Positions 25,427 through 33,604 of a DNA stretch of 64,000 nucleotides are shown here, one piece after another. A program made the translations under genes and the position numbers. This stretch comes from Chloroflexi bacterium UBA4730 (GTDB taxonomy: Bacteria > Chloroflexota > Limnocylindria > P2-11E): NCBI GenBank assembly GCA_002404155.1, contig DHJC01000092.1, positions 10,606 to 74,605 on the forward strand. Direction: 5' to 3'. The notes under the pieces are model-generated. The model worked only from the letters and a program-made list of their open reading frames with translations, was not told where the DNA came from and searched no databases. Positions within the stretch are counted from its first letter, which is position 1; every line of letters starts with the position of its first letter.

Positions 25427-26070
25427 CAAGACGGTGCACACCACTGGAGCTCGTGCGCCGACGCGCCGGGATACGTCAGCTCCCCCGCCTCGATCGCGAC
25501 TGCCAGCCGGTTCGATGGCGGGGCGAGCGGGCAGACCCACTGCGGGTCGTAGTGGCAGCTCGGGTGGTACGCGAAGTTGAAATCGAGCCTGAGCGTCCCC
25601 CCATCGCCGCCCAGATCGGCGCCTTTCGCGGTGTCGAGGAGATAGCGGCCACCGCCGTAGGTCGTCGTTCCCGCGGTCGCATCGCGGAACGGCAGGAACA
25701 CCCCGCCACCGTACGCGTCGAGCCAGAAGATTTCGAGCGTGCCCACGGGAAGGTCGACTGCCCCGAACCGGACGAACGGGATGACGTCGCCGGTACTCGT
25801 CCCGACGTCGTAGCGCTCGTGCGGCAACGGTCGCACGCTCGCGCTGAATGCGAACGCGGGGTCGTACTCCGTATAGGCGAGCCCGGTGAACTTCGCGCGC
25901 TCGTGCTGCGGGAGCGCGGACTGGGGGTGGGCCCCGAAGAGCAGGTCGCGGGCCGTCCGCCAGTACCCGTGCGCGGCGACCGGATCGTCGGCGAGCAGCG
26001 CGCGCACCTCCGCGTAGAGCGTGTTCACGCGCCGACGGTAGTCGAGCAGCTCGAGGTAGCGTTCGTCCAC
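25426..26070 (-). CDS. DUF1684 family protein
   Basis: 214 residues with the DUF1684 hallmarks: FxAYTEYDPAFxF near the middle, GxxIPFVRFGxVxF, and FLPFRDATAGxxTYGGGRYL with the final 'NFAYHPSCHYDPQWVCPLAPPSNRL' block, whose cysteines and histidines are conserved. Biochemical role unknown. The stop overlaps the first mini-ORF of the repeat relay (TGATG). The upstream neighbour is the mercuric-reductase-like flavoprotein, same strand. Confidence 0.88.
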   Translation of the reverse strand: MDERYLELLDYRRRVNTLYAEVRALLADDPVAAHGYWRTARDLLFGAHPQSALPQHERAKFTGLAYTEYDPAFAFSASVRPLPHERYDVGTSTGDVIPFVRFGAVDLPVGTLEIFWLDAYGGGVFLPFRDATAGTTTYGGGRYLLDTAKGADLGGDGGTLRLDFNFAYHPSCHYDPQWVCPLAPPSNRLAVAIEAGELTYPGASAHELQWCAPS

Positions 26071-26072
26071 GG

Positions 26073-27440
26073 TCAGCGGAGCTTCGCCGCGGCCGCCGAG
26101 AAGAGCCCGCTCAACACGCGCGCGGTGGTCGGGAACGCATGCACCGTCTGCGCGAGCGTGTCGATGGGCGTGCCGAGCTTGATCGGGAGGACCGCGGCGT
26201 GGATGGCCTCGCCCGCGCCCTGGCCGGCGATGAACGCGCCGATCAGCACCTTGCGCGTCCGGTCCACGACGATCGTCAGGTGGCCGCTGTCGGCCTCGAC
26301 GACGTAGCCCTTCGTGCTCTTCGCGAATCCGGTCGTCTCCTCGAAGGCGTCGATCCCCTGTTCCTCGGCCTGGTCGAGCCGGAGGCCGACCGCGGCAGTC
26401 TCCGGGTCGGTGTAGACGACCCGAGGCGTGGCGCTGAAATCGACCGTCACGTCGTCGCCGAGCGCGATCCGTGCGGCCATCTCGCCTTCGTAGTGGCCGA
26501 GATGCGTGGAGAGCTCGTGACCGATGGGGTCACCGACCGCGTAGACGTGCTCGGCGACGCGCAGCCGGTCGTCGACCCTGATCGTGTCGCCGCCGTCGTA
26601 CGTCACGCCGATGGTGGCGAGCCCGAGCGCGCCCAGGGCTGTCGCCGAGCTGCGGCCCACCGAGAGCTGGATGATCGCGCCCGAGACGCTCGTCCCGTCG
26701 GAGAGCTCGACCTGGTGCTCGCCGTCGGGGCCGGCCTTCGGACGGATCCGCGCGGCCCGGGCCTTCTCGCGCACATCAACGCCGGATCGGCGCAGGGTCT
26801 CGGCGAGGAACGCCGAGCTCAGCGGATGGTCAGTCGGATTGACCCGGCCGACGATCGCCGTGCGCACGCCGTAGCGCGCGAGGTACTGCGCGATCTCGAC
26901 ACCCGACGGACCGGCGCCGAGGATGACGATGCTCTTCGGCAGCTCGCGCAGGCTCGTCGCTTCGACATTCGTCCAGTACCCGGCGCGCTCGAGCCCCTCG
27001 AGCGGCGGGATCTTCGCGACCGAGCCCACGGCGATGATCACGTCCGTAGCCGTGAGCTCGTGCGTGGTGCGCTCGTGGGTCACGACGACTGTGCCCGGCC
27101 CCGCGAGCGTGGCGGTCCCGCGGAAGACGGTGGCTCCGGCCTTCTCGAGGGCGTGGACGTGGCTGCCGTCGTTCGGGTAGTCGGTCTTGATCCGATTGAT
27201 CATGTAATCACGCCGGTCCGACGCCTTGGACCAGGGGTAGTCCCCGCCATGGGCCTTGGCTTCCGCGGCATGGAGCAGCGTCTTCGAGGGCATGCAGGCC
27301 CAGAACGGGCACGAGCCACCGAACAGGTCCCGGTCGATGATCGCGACGGATGCGCCGCGACCGCGGGCGAGATGGGTCGCGGCCTCGCCGGAGGCGCCCG
27401 CGCCGATGACCACGAGATCGAACGCGCCGGGCGTCGCCAT
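26073..27440 (-). CDS. mercuric-reductase-like pyridine nucleotide-disulfide oxidoreductase
   Basis: 455 residues of the class I flavoprotein disulfide reductase family: FAD site GAGASG at about 13-18, redox pair C44/C49 in GGSCPFWACMPSK, NAD(P) site GAGPSG, and dimerisation-domain motifs. The C-terminal His-Glu pair of dihydrolipoamide dehydrogenase is not obvious (HAFPTTARVL), and the N- and C-terminal metal cysteines of MerA are absent, so its disulfide substrate is unknown. ATG 27440 overlaps the stop of the propeller-like gene (TGATG). Confidence 0.85.
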   Translation of the reverse strand: MATPGAFDLVVIGAGASGEAATHLARGRGASVAIIDRDLFGGSCPFWACMPSKTLLHAAEAKAHGGDYPWSKASDRRDYMINRIKTDYPNDGSHVHALEKAGATVFRGTATLAGPGTVVVTHERTTHELTATDVIIAVGSVAKIPPLEGLERAGYWTNVEATSLRELPKSIVILGAGPSGVEIAQYLARYGVRTAIVGRVNPTDHPLSSAFLAETLRRSGVDVREKARAARIRPKAGPDGEHQVELSDGTSVSGAIIQLSVGRSSATALGALGLATIGVTYDGGDTIRVDDRLRVAEHVYAVGDPIGHELSTHLGHYEGEMAARIALGDDVTVDFSATPRVVYTDPETAAVGLRLDQAEEQGIDAFEETTGFAKSTKGYVVEADSGHLTIVVDRTRKVLIGAFIAGQGAGEAIHAAVLPIKLGTPIDTLAQTVHAFPTTARVLSGLFSAAAAKLR

Positions 27441-27838
27441 CAGAGCGGGCGGTACCACAGGTCCGCGCCGCGCTTCGCGACGAAGACGTCGAGCCGCGCG
27501 CCGCTCCAGCTGCAGGTCACGGCGTCGCCGCGGGGCGCGTCCGGGACAAGCTCCCACTCCACCCAGCGGGTGCCGTCCCACCACCGATGCCGGAGCCGGC
27601 CGTCGGTGCCGAAGGCGAAGACGTCGATGCGGTCCGCGCCGCGGGCCGCGGCCGCGGGCTGGCCGGTGAAGCCGGCTCCGAGCGATTCCCAGTCATGCCA
27701 GCGCGATCCGTCCCAGTACCGGTCACGGAGCTCGCCGTCGTCGTGGACGGCGAAGAGCTCGCACTCTCCGCCATCACCCCACGACGCGACGGCCGCACTC
27801 GATGCGAGCGTGCCGCCGAGCGAGATCCAGCCGCCTAT
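27440..27838 (-). CDS. PLL/fucolectin-like beta-propeller fragment without canonical start
   Basis: About 132 residues with three repeats of the pattern 'W-x-x-(L)GG...ELFavhDDGeLrdryWDGsrWhdW', typical of PLL-like or fungal fucose-lectin propeller blades. Three blades is about half a propeller, so it may oligomerise or be a remnant. No ATG, GTG or TTG precedes the first blade after the upstream stop; ATA 27838 overlaps the preceding TAG (ATAG), and an in-frame CTG occurs at 27865 inside the upstream gene. The stop overlaps the flavoprotein start. Possibly carbohydrate-binding; inferred only. Confidence 0.5.
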   Translation of the reverse strand: MGGWISLGGTLASSAAVASWGDGGECELFAVHDDGELRDRYWDGSRWHDWESLGAGFTGQPAAAARGADRIDVFAFGTDGRLRHRWWDGTRWVEWELVPDAPRGDAVTCSWSGARLDVFVAKRGADLWYRPL

Positions 27839-28743
27839 TTGATGAGGCCCATCTTCTTCAGCCAGGCTTTCGCGATGTCCTTGGGGTCGGTCTTGTCCAC
27901 GTCGTTCTGCTTGTTCATCGCCGTCAGCTCCGCGGTCGTGAGCTTCGGGGCGATGGAGTTGATGAGCGACTTGAAGTCGCTCGGGGCCTTCGAGAGCAGA
28001 TCGTTCCGGACGACCGGCGCGATGTTGTCCGACAGCTGCAGGTGCTTGTCGTCCTCGAGGAGCACGAAGCCGTTGGTCGCGATCGTCGAGTCGGACGTGA
28101 ACAGCAGCCCGATGTCGATCTGCCCACCCTTGAGCGCCGCAACGGTGAGTGCGCCGCCGGTGTCGAGCGGTTTGAAGTCCTTGAACGTGATCCCGTACGT
28201 GCTCTTCAGACCGAGCGCGCAGAACGGACGGTTCGGGCACTCCGCCGGACCACCGAGCACGAGCTGATTGCCCACGGCCGTGACGTCGGACAGCTTGGTC
28301 AGCTTGTACTTGTCAGCCGTCGCTTTGGTGACGACGAAGCCGTTCTGGTCGACCGCCGGGGCGAAATCGAGGACCGTGAGGTTCTTGCTGTCGAGCTCCT
28401 TCTGGAGCGCGGTCGAGGTCGTCTTCGGATCGGTCGACCCTGTCGCGGTCTTGTTCACGAACGCAAGGAGCGTCGCGAGGTAGTCGGCCTCCAGGTCGAT
28501 CTGGCCGCTGGTCAGGGCCGGGAACACGATCTCGCGTGCGCCGAGGTTGAACTTCCGGGTGACGGTGTACCCGTTCGCTTCCAGGACCTGCGCGTACAGC
28601 TCACCCAGGATGAGCTGCTCCGGGAAGTTGGTGGAGCCGATCGTGACGTTCGGCTTGGCCGCGCCGGTGGTGCCGCCGCAGGCGCTCGCGACGATCACCG
28701 CCACCAGGAACCCGGTCACCAGTCTCCCGATCGATGCGCGCAT
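27835..28743 (-). CDS. glycine betaine/choline-type ABC substrate-binding lipoprotein
   Basis: 302 residues. Signal with lipobox ASAC near residue 22, then the OpuAC/ProX-like fold (TIGSTNFPEQLILGELYAQVLEANGYTV; TSGQIDLEADYLATLLAF). The strong Shine-Dalgarno GGAAGGAG sets ATG 28743. Together with the two permeases and ATPase upstream this is an OpuB/OpuC-type importer for quaternary amines or related osmoprotectants. A perfect 11-bp hairpin separates it from the permease gene. Confidence 0.9.
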   Translation of the reverse strand: MRASIGRLVTGFLVAVIVASACGGTTGAAKPNVTIGSTNFPEQLILGELYAQVLEANGYTVTRKFNLGAREIVFPALTSGQIDLEADYLATLLAFVNKTATGSTDPKTTSTALQKELDSKNLTVLDFAPAVDQNGFVVTKATADKYKLTKLSDVTAVGNQLVLGGPAECPNRPFCALGLKSTYGITFKDFKPLDTGGALTVAALKGGQIDIGLLFTSDSTIATNGFVLLEDDKHLQLSDNIAPVVRNDLLSKAPSDFKSLINSIAPKLTTAELTAMNKQNDVDKTDPKDIAKAWLKKMGLIK

Positions 28744-28793
28744 GAGGGACTCCTTCCGGGCCGCAGCGCTCAGTCTCTCGGCCCACGCGGACA

Positions 28794-28818
28794 GTATCCC
28801 CGTCTTTGACGGGGATAC
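28794..28818 (-). terminator. 11-bp perfect hairpin inside the importer operon
   Basis: GTATCCCCGTC (28794-28804) and GACGGGGATAC (28808-28818) with a TTT loop. It lies between the permease stop (28821) and the binding-protein start (28743). It could be a terminator/attenuator or an mRNA-stabilising hairpin that sets the expression of the abundant binding protein apart from the membrane subunits. Confidence 0.6.
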
Positions 28819-28820
28819 GG

Positions 28821-29513
28821 CTAGAACGTGGCGGCCGCCGTGCGTAATCCCGGCGACGTCGCCCGGCGCTCGAATGTGCCGAACGCCACCTCCACGAGGA
28901 TAGCCAGGAGCGCGACAAGGAGCGCACCGGCGAACAAGCGGTCGTACTCCTGCAGGCCGAGGCCATCGACGATGTATCGGCCGAGGCCGCCCCCGGCGAC
29001 GAGGGCACCGAGCGTCGCCGTGGCCACGACATTGACCGCCGACGTCCGCATGCCCGCGAGTACGAGCGGCAGCGCCAGGGGGATCTCTATCCGCCGCAGA
29101 ATCTCGAATTCGCCCATCCCCATCCCCCGCGCGGACTCGATGACGTCGCGGTCCACCGCGCGGGCCCCGACATATGCATTCGTGAGCATGGGCGGGATCG
29201 CGAGCGGCACGAGGGCGATGAGCGTGGGCCAGAACCCGAGGCCCAGGCCGAGGGCGAAGGCCAGCGGCAGGGCGAACGCGAGGAGCGCGAGGGACGGGAG
29301 CGCGCGGCCGATGTTCGCGACGTTCACCGCGACGAACGCGAGCCTGCCGGTGTGACCGAGGTACAGGCCGATCGGCAGCGCGATGGCCGCCGCCAGGAGC
29401 ATCGCGAGAGCGGAGAGCTCGACGTGCTCGAAGATGCGCGTCTGGATCGCGTCGCTCCCCTGGTAATGCGCTGGATCGACGAACCATCGCAGCGTGTCGA
29501 CGAAGAGGCTCAT
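28821..29513 (-). CDS. ABC importer permease (OpuBD-like)
   Basis: 230 residues with six hydrophobic segments and the EAA loop 'IESARGMGMGEFEILRRIEIPLALPLVLAGMR'. OpuBB/OpuBD-type permease. The frame extends upstream, but ATG 29513 overlaps the stop of the first permease (ATGA) and marks the start. Two permeases of this kind form a heterodimeric pore. Confidence 0.88.
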   Translation of the reverse strand: MSLFVDTLRWFVDPAHYQGSDAIQTRIFEHVELSALAMLLAAAIALPIGLYLGHTGRLAFVAVNVANIGRALPSLALLAFALPLAFALGLGLGFWPTLIALVPLAIPPMLTNAYVGARAVDRDVIESARGMGMGEFEILRRIEIPLALPLVLAGMRTSAVNVVATATLGALVAGGGLGRYIVDGLGLQEYDRLFAGALLVALLAILVEVAFGTFERRATSPGLRTAAATF

Positions 29514-30163
29514 GCCGGCCTGGTCCACGGCGTGAGCCGGTGTTGAAGCAGCACGAGCAGTCCATCGGCGCCGATCGCGAGCATGACGGAGCAGACCGCG
29601 CCGACGATGAGCTCCGTGGAGAAGAACCGCTGGATGCCGATCAGGATGAAGTAGCCGAACCCGCCCTGGCCGATGAGCGCCGTCACGGTCACGAGCCCGA
29701 TAGTGCTGATGGTGGCGACCCGCACGCCGGCGATGATCACCGCGAGCGCGAGCGGCATCTCGACGCGCCACAGCCGCTGGCGCGGCGTGTAGCCCATCCC
29801 GGTCGCCGCCTCGAGCACGTCCGCGGGCACGCCGCGGATCCCGCCGACGATGTTGCGGATGAGGATGAGGAGCGTGTAGCTCACGAGGCCGATCTCCGCG
29901 GTGAGGACGGAGAGGCCGGTGTATGGGATGAGGAGCACGAAAAGCGCGAGGCTCGGGATCGTGTACAGCGTCCCGGTCACGAACGTGATCGGACTCTCGA
30001 GGCGCGGGCGCCGGACGATCAGCAGCGCGAGCCCGAACGCGATGACGAAGCCGACGCCGACCGCGATGGCCGCCAGCTCGACGTGCTCGAGCAGGCGCTG
30101 GGCGATCTCGTCGAGATGCCCGGCGACCCAATCCCAGCGGACGAGCGGCTCACCCTCGGTCAT
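29510..30163 (-). CDS. ABC importer permease (OpuBB-like)
   Basis: 217 residues, about six transmembrane helices, EAA loop 'VLEAATGMGYTPRQRLWRVEMPLALAVIIAGVR'. Second membrane subunit of the osmoprotectant-type importer. Start overlaps the ATPase stop (ATGA), its own stop overlaps the next permease start, so ATPase, permease and permease are coupled. Confidence 0.88.
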   Translation of the reverse strand: MTEGEPLVRWDWVAGHLDEIAQRLLEHVELAAIAVGVGFVIAFGLALLIVRRPRLESPITFVTGTLYTIPSLALFVLLIPYTGLSVLTAEIGLVSYTLLILIRNIVGGIRGVPADVLEAATGMGYTPRQRLWRVEMPLALAVIIAGVRVATISTIGLVTVTALIGQGGFGYFILIGIQRFFSTELIVGAVCSVMLAIGADGLLVLLQHRLTPWTRPA

Positions 30164-31134
30164 GAGTCGCTCCGGATCATCTTGCCGATCGTCGCGAGCG
30201 TGAGGACCCCGAGGTAGCGGTCCCCGCCCACGACGACGCCGATCTGCGACTCGCTCGCGAGCAGGCGCACGAGCGCGTCGCGCAGGGTCGTCGATGGCGC
30301 CAGCACCGGCGCGTTCCGATCGACGCTGGCTCGGTCCACGGTCGCATCGAGGTCGGCCCCGCCGACGGTGAGCAGGCCGAGCCGCTTCAGGCCGCGGTCC
30401 GATCCGACGAACTGCGCGACGAAGTCGTCGGCCGGGTGCGCAAGAAGCTCCCCAGGCGGCGCGTACTGCACGAGCTTGCCGCCGCGCATGACGGCGACGC
30501 GGTCCCCGAGCCGGATGGCCTCGTCGATGTCGTGCGTCACGAACAGGACCGTGGTCCCCTGGTCGCGCTGGATCCGCAGCAGCTCGCTCTGCAGGCGCTC
30601 GCGGACGATCGGATCCACCGCACCGAACGGCTCGTCCATGAGCATGACCGGCGGCTCGGCTGCGAGCGCGCGAGCCACGCCGGCGCGCTGACGCTCGCCG
30701 CCCGAGAGCTGCGCCGGATAGCGCCGCGCGTAGCGGCCCGGATCGAGGCCGACGAGGCTGAACAGCTCCGTGACCCGGGCATCGATGCGCTGCTTCGTCC
30801 AGCCGAGGAGCCGGGGCACGGTCGCGACGTTCTCATCGATGGTCTGGTGCGGGAAGAGGCCCACCTGCTGGATGACGTACCCGATCCGCCGGCGGAGCTG
30901 GGTCGGCTCTTCCTTCAGGACGTCGTGACCATCGATGAGGATCGCCCCGGACGTCGGCTCGATGAGCCGGTTCACCATCTTCAGGGACGTCGTCTTCCCG
31001 GAGCCGCTCGGGCCGACGAGGATGCAGATCTTCCCGGCCGGGACGGTGAGCGACAGGCCGTCGACGGCGATCTGATCCACGTAGCGCTTCGTGACATCGC
31101 GGAACTCGACGGTGGCTCCGCGCTCTGCCGGCAT
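30160..31134 (-). CDS. ABC importer ATPase with C-terminal CBS region (OpuBA-like)
   Basis: 324 residues: Walker A GPSGSGKTT, Q loop, signature LSGGERQR, Walker B VMLMDEPFGAVDP and H loop VTHDIDEA. The last 90 residues resemble a CBS domain (APSTTLRDALVRLLASESQIGVVVGGDRYLGVLTL), which in OpuA-type systems senses ionic strength and gates transport. First gene of the importer operon. Confidence 0.92.
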   Translation of the reverse strand: MPAERGATVEFRDVTKRYVDQIAVDGLSLTVPAGKICILVGPSGSGKTTSLKMVNRLIEPTSGAILIDGHDVLKEEPTQLRRRIGYVIQQVGLFPHQTIDENVATVPRLLGWTKQRIDARVTELFSLVGLDPGRYARRYPAQLSGGERQRAGVARALAAEPPVMLMDEPFGAVDPIVRERLQSELLRIQRDQGTTVLFVTHDIDEAIRLGDRVAVMRGGKLVQYAPPGELLAHPADDFVAQFVGSDRGLKRLGLLTVGGADLDATVDRASVDRNAPVLAPSTTLRDALVRLLASESQIGVVVGGDRYLGVLTLATIGKMIRSDS

Positions 31135-31144
31135 CTTCCCGACT

Positions 31145-31819
31145 CTAGTAGGTGCGCCCTCGCTGCCGTGCGATGTCGAAGCTCGCGGTCTTGGCGACCG
31201 CCATGACCGCCATGACGCCGGCCTGCACCGGATCGCTGACGACGAGGTCGGCGGCCTTCGGCACCGACCCGGCCATGTTCAGGCTGATGACGAGGATGCC
31301 GCGTGCGCGGACCTCCTCGACGGCAGTGGTGATCTCGCCGCCCATGAGCGCGCCCGCGAGCACGAGCGCGACGGCGCGCGGCAGCCGGGCCACGGCGCGG
31401 ACCGCGGCGGCAAGGTTCTGCTCGCCGACGATCGGGATGGTGTCGATGCTGATCTTCTCGCCTCGGATGTTGTGGCGGTCGGCCTCGGAGATCGCGCCGA
31501 GCGCGACTTGTCCGACCTGCGCGCCACCGCCGACGACGATGATCCGCTTCCCGTAGACCTCGGCCATCGATGGGACCAGCTCGACCCTATCGATCACGTC
31601 CAGCCCGCGCAGCTCGGCGACGAGCGCCTCGGCCGCGGCGTCGGCCGGTAGGTCGACCTCGACGTGCACCCGCGCGCGATCGCCACGCTCGGGGATCTCG
31701 ATGCCCGTGATATTCCCGCGATGCGCCAGGATCACGCGCGTGATCGCGTGCAGGGTGCCCGGGCGGTCAGGCCCCTCGCACACGAGCGCGACGGCGCGGA
31801 CCGGCTCAGCCAAGGCCAC
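31145..31819 (-). CDS. ACT-domain protein with C-terminal DUF5612-like domain
   Basis: About 224 residues. An N-terminal ACT domain (VALVCEGPDRPGTLHAITRVILAHRGNITGIEIPE) suggests amino-acid sensing; the rest contains a Gly-rich stretch (IIVVGGGAQVGQVALG) and matches the pattern of DUF5612-type proteins. The start is uncertain: GTG 31819 or TTG 31813, both overlapping the end of the CoA-binding gene. Position between the met genes and the importer suggests a sensory role in amino-acid metabolism, but no function is demonstrated. Confidence 0.65.
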   Translation of the reverse strand: MALAEPVRAVALVCEGPDRPGTLHAITRVILAHRGNITGIEIPERGDRARVHVEVDLPADAAAEALVAELRGLDVIDRVELVPSMAEVYGKRIIVVGGGAQVGQVALGAISEADRHNIRGEKISIDTIPIVGEQNLAAAVRAVARLPRAVALVLAGALMGGEITTAVEEVRARGILVISLNMAGSVPKAADLVVSDPVQAGVMAVMAVAKTASFDIARQRGRTY

Positions 31820-32291
31820 GCTCGCGCACCGCGGTGATCCGGCCGGTGTTGAAGCCAAGCCAGTGCATCCGCCCGAGATGGCGGGCGTGCTCCACCTTCA
31901 TGCAGCGGTCCATCACGACGTCGAGCCCGGCGTCTTCTGCGATCTTCGCGCCATCGGGGCTGATGACCCCGAACTGGAGCCACAGGGCCTTCGCGCCGCT
32001 CGCGACGGCGTCACGCGCGATATCCGGCACCGCGTCGGGCCGCCGGAACACATCGACCACGTCCACCAGGAATGGGATCGCCGTCAGGCTGGGGTACGCG
32101 CGCTCCCCGAGGATCTCGGTCTCGCGCGGGTTCACCGGGACGATCGTGTAGCCGTGCCGCTTCAGGTAGAAGCCGATGAAGTTGGATGGCCGCAGCGGGT
32201 CCTTCGACAGACCGACGATCGCGACGGTCCGTGCCGATCGCAGGGTCGCGAGGATCACCCGTGGATCCTGGTAGCGCACCGGGCTGGTCAC
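31806..32291 (-). CDS. CoA-binding domain protein (YccU-like)
   Basis: 161 residues of the CoA_binding_2 Rossmann family: RTVAIVGLSKDPLRPSN, GYTIVPVNP and the end block ALWLQFGVISPDGAKIAEDAGLDVVMDRCMKVEH. Such stand-alone domains bind CoA and may be regulatory or take part in CoA-disulfide chemistry; function is poorly known. GTG 32291 overlaps the metY stop (GTGA), which is decisive for the start. Confidence 0.85.
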   Translation of the reverse strand: MTSPVRYQDPRVILATLRSARTVAIVGLSKDPLRPSNFIGFYLKRHGYTIVPVNPRETEILGERAYPSLTAIPFLVDVVDVFRRPDAVPDIARDAVASGAKALWLQFGVISPDGAKIAEDAGLDVVMDRCMKVEHARHLGRMHWLGFNTGRITAVRERGLG

Positions 32292-33604
32292 GGTGTCGCC
32301 GCCGCGAGGCCCCGCGCGAGATCGGCGGTCAGGTCGTCGAGCGTCTCGAGCCCGACGGACAGCCGGATGGTGCCCGGGCCGACGCCGGCGGCCGCGAGCT
32401 CCGCGTCGTTCAGCTGGCGGTGCGTCGTGCTCGCGGGGTGGATGACCAGGCTCTTCGCGTCGCCGACGTTCGCGAGATGGCTCCACAGCTCGAGCCCGCT
32501 AATGAATCGCTGGCCGGCATCCCGCCCGCCCTTCAGATCGAACACGAAGATCGATCCCGCACCGTGCGGGAGGTAACGCTTGACGAGGTCTCGATACGGG
32601 CTCGAGTCCAGGCCGGGGTAGCGGACCGCGGCCACGGCGGCGTGCCCTTCGAGAAATCGCGCGACACCGACCGCGTTCTCGACGTGCCGAGCCATCCGGA
32701 GCGGCAGCGTTTCGAGCCCGAGGAGGAACAGAAAGGAGTTGAACGGCGACAGCGCGCCACCGAGATCGCGGAGCGACTCGGCGCGCAGCTTCATGAGGTA
32801 GCCGTACATCCCGAAGGTCTCGTGGAACGCGAGCCCGTGATACGCGGGCGACGGATCGGCCACCACCGGGAACCGTCCGTTGGACCAGTTGAACGTCCCG
32901 GCCTCGACGACGACGCCGCCGATGCTCGTACCGTGGCCGCCGATGAACTTCGTCGCCGAGTGCACGACGATGTCGGCGCCGTGCTCGATCGGCCGGCAGA
33001 GATAGGGCGTCGCGAAGGTGGAGTCGACCATCAGCGGCGCGCCGTGACCGTGGGCGATCTCGGCAACCCCCTCGATGTCGAGCACGTTGCCGCCGGGATT
33101 GCCGATGGTCTCGCCGTAGAGGACCTTCGTGTTCGGCCGGAGCGCGGCGCGCCAGCTCGACAGATCGTCGGGATCCACGAAGGTCACGTCGAGGGAGAGC
33201 TTGCGGGCGAGATGCTTCAGCTGCGTGACGGTGCCCCCGTACAGCGCGCTCGAGGCGACGACGTGATCGCCGGGGGTGAGCATGGTGAACAGCGCGGCGG
33301 CCTGCGCCGCGAGACCGCTCGCGAACGCGACGCCACCGGCAGCACCCTCGAGGCTCGCGACGCGCTCTTCGAACACCGCCGTGGTGGGATTCATGATCCG
33401 CGTGTAGGTGTTGCCGTACTCCTGCAGGTTGAAGTACGCCGCGGCCGACTCCGGATCCTCGAACACGTACGACGTCGTCTGGAAGATCGGCGTCGCGCGC
33501 GCGCCCGTGTACGGGTCGGGCCGCTGCCCCGCATGGATCGCGCGGGTGTCGAACCCGAACTCGCGGGTCCCCTGCTCGCCACTGCCTCGTTGGTCCTGGC
33601 TCAT
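32288..33604 (-). CDS. metY: O-acetylhomoserine sulfhydrylase
   Basis: 438 residues of the Cys/Met metabolism PLP family. The PLP lysine lies in HSATKFIGGHGTSIGG; family motifs EYGNTYTRIMNPTT, SGLAAQAAALFTMLTPGDHVV and PGLDSSPY identify the O-acetylhomoserine (thiol) lyase branch. It makes homocysteine from O-acetylhomoserine and sulfide. ATG 33604 overlaps the metX stop (ATGA); a much longer open frame upstream is a shadow over metX. Confidence 0.92.
   Translation of the reverse strand: MSQDQRGSGEQGTREFGFDTRAIHAGQRPDPYTGARATPIFQTTSYVFEDPESAAAYFNLQEYGNTYTRIMNPTTAVFEERVASLEGAAGGVAFASGLAAQAAALFTMLTPGDHVVASSALYGGTVTQLKHLARKLSLDVTFVDPDDLSSWRAALRPNTKVLYGETIGNPGGNVLDIEGVAEIAHGHGAPLMVDSTFATPYLCRPIEHGADIVVHSATKFIGGHGTSIGGVVVEAGTFNWSNGRFPVVADPSPAYHGLAFHETFGMYGYLMKLRAESLRDLGGALSPFNSFLFLLGLETLPLRMARHVENAVGVARFLEGHAAVAAVRYPGLDSSPYRDLVKRYLPHGAGSIFVFDLKGGRDAGQRFISGLELWSHLANVGDAKSLVIHPASTTHRQLNDAELAAAGVGPGTIRLSVGLETLDDLTADLARGLAAATP

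Noticed and set aside
22414..26307. Very long plus-strand open frame of almost 1300 codons
   Set aside because: It runs antisense or out of frame through four well-supported genes. Its Arg/Ala/Pro-rich composition is typical of GC-rich shadow frames.
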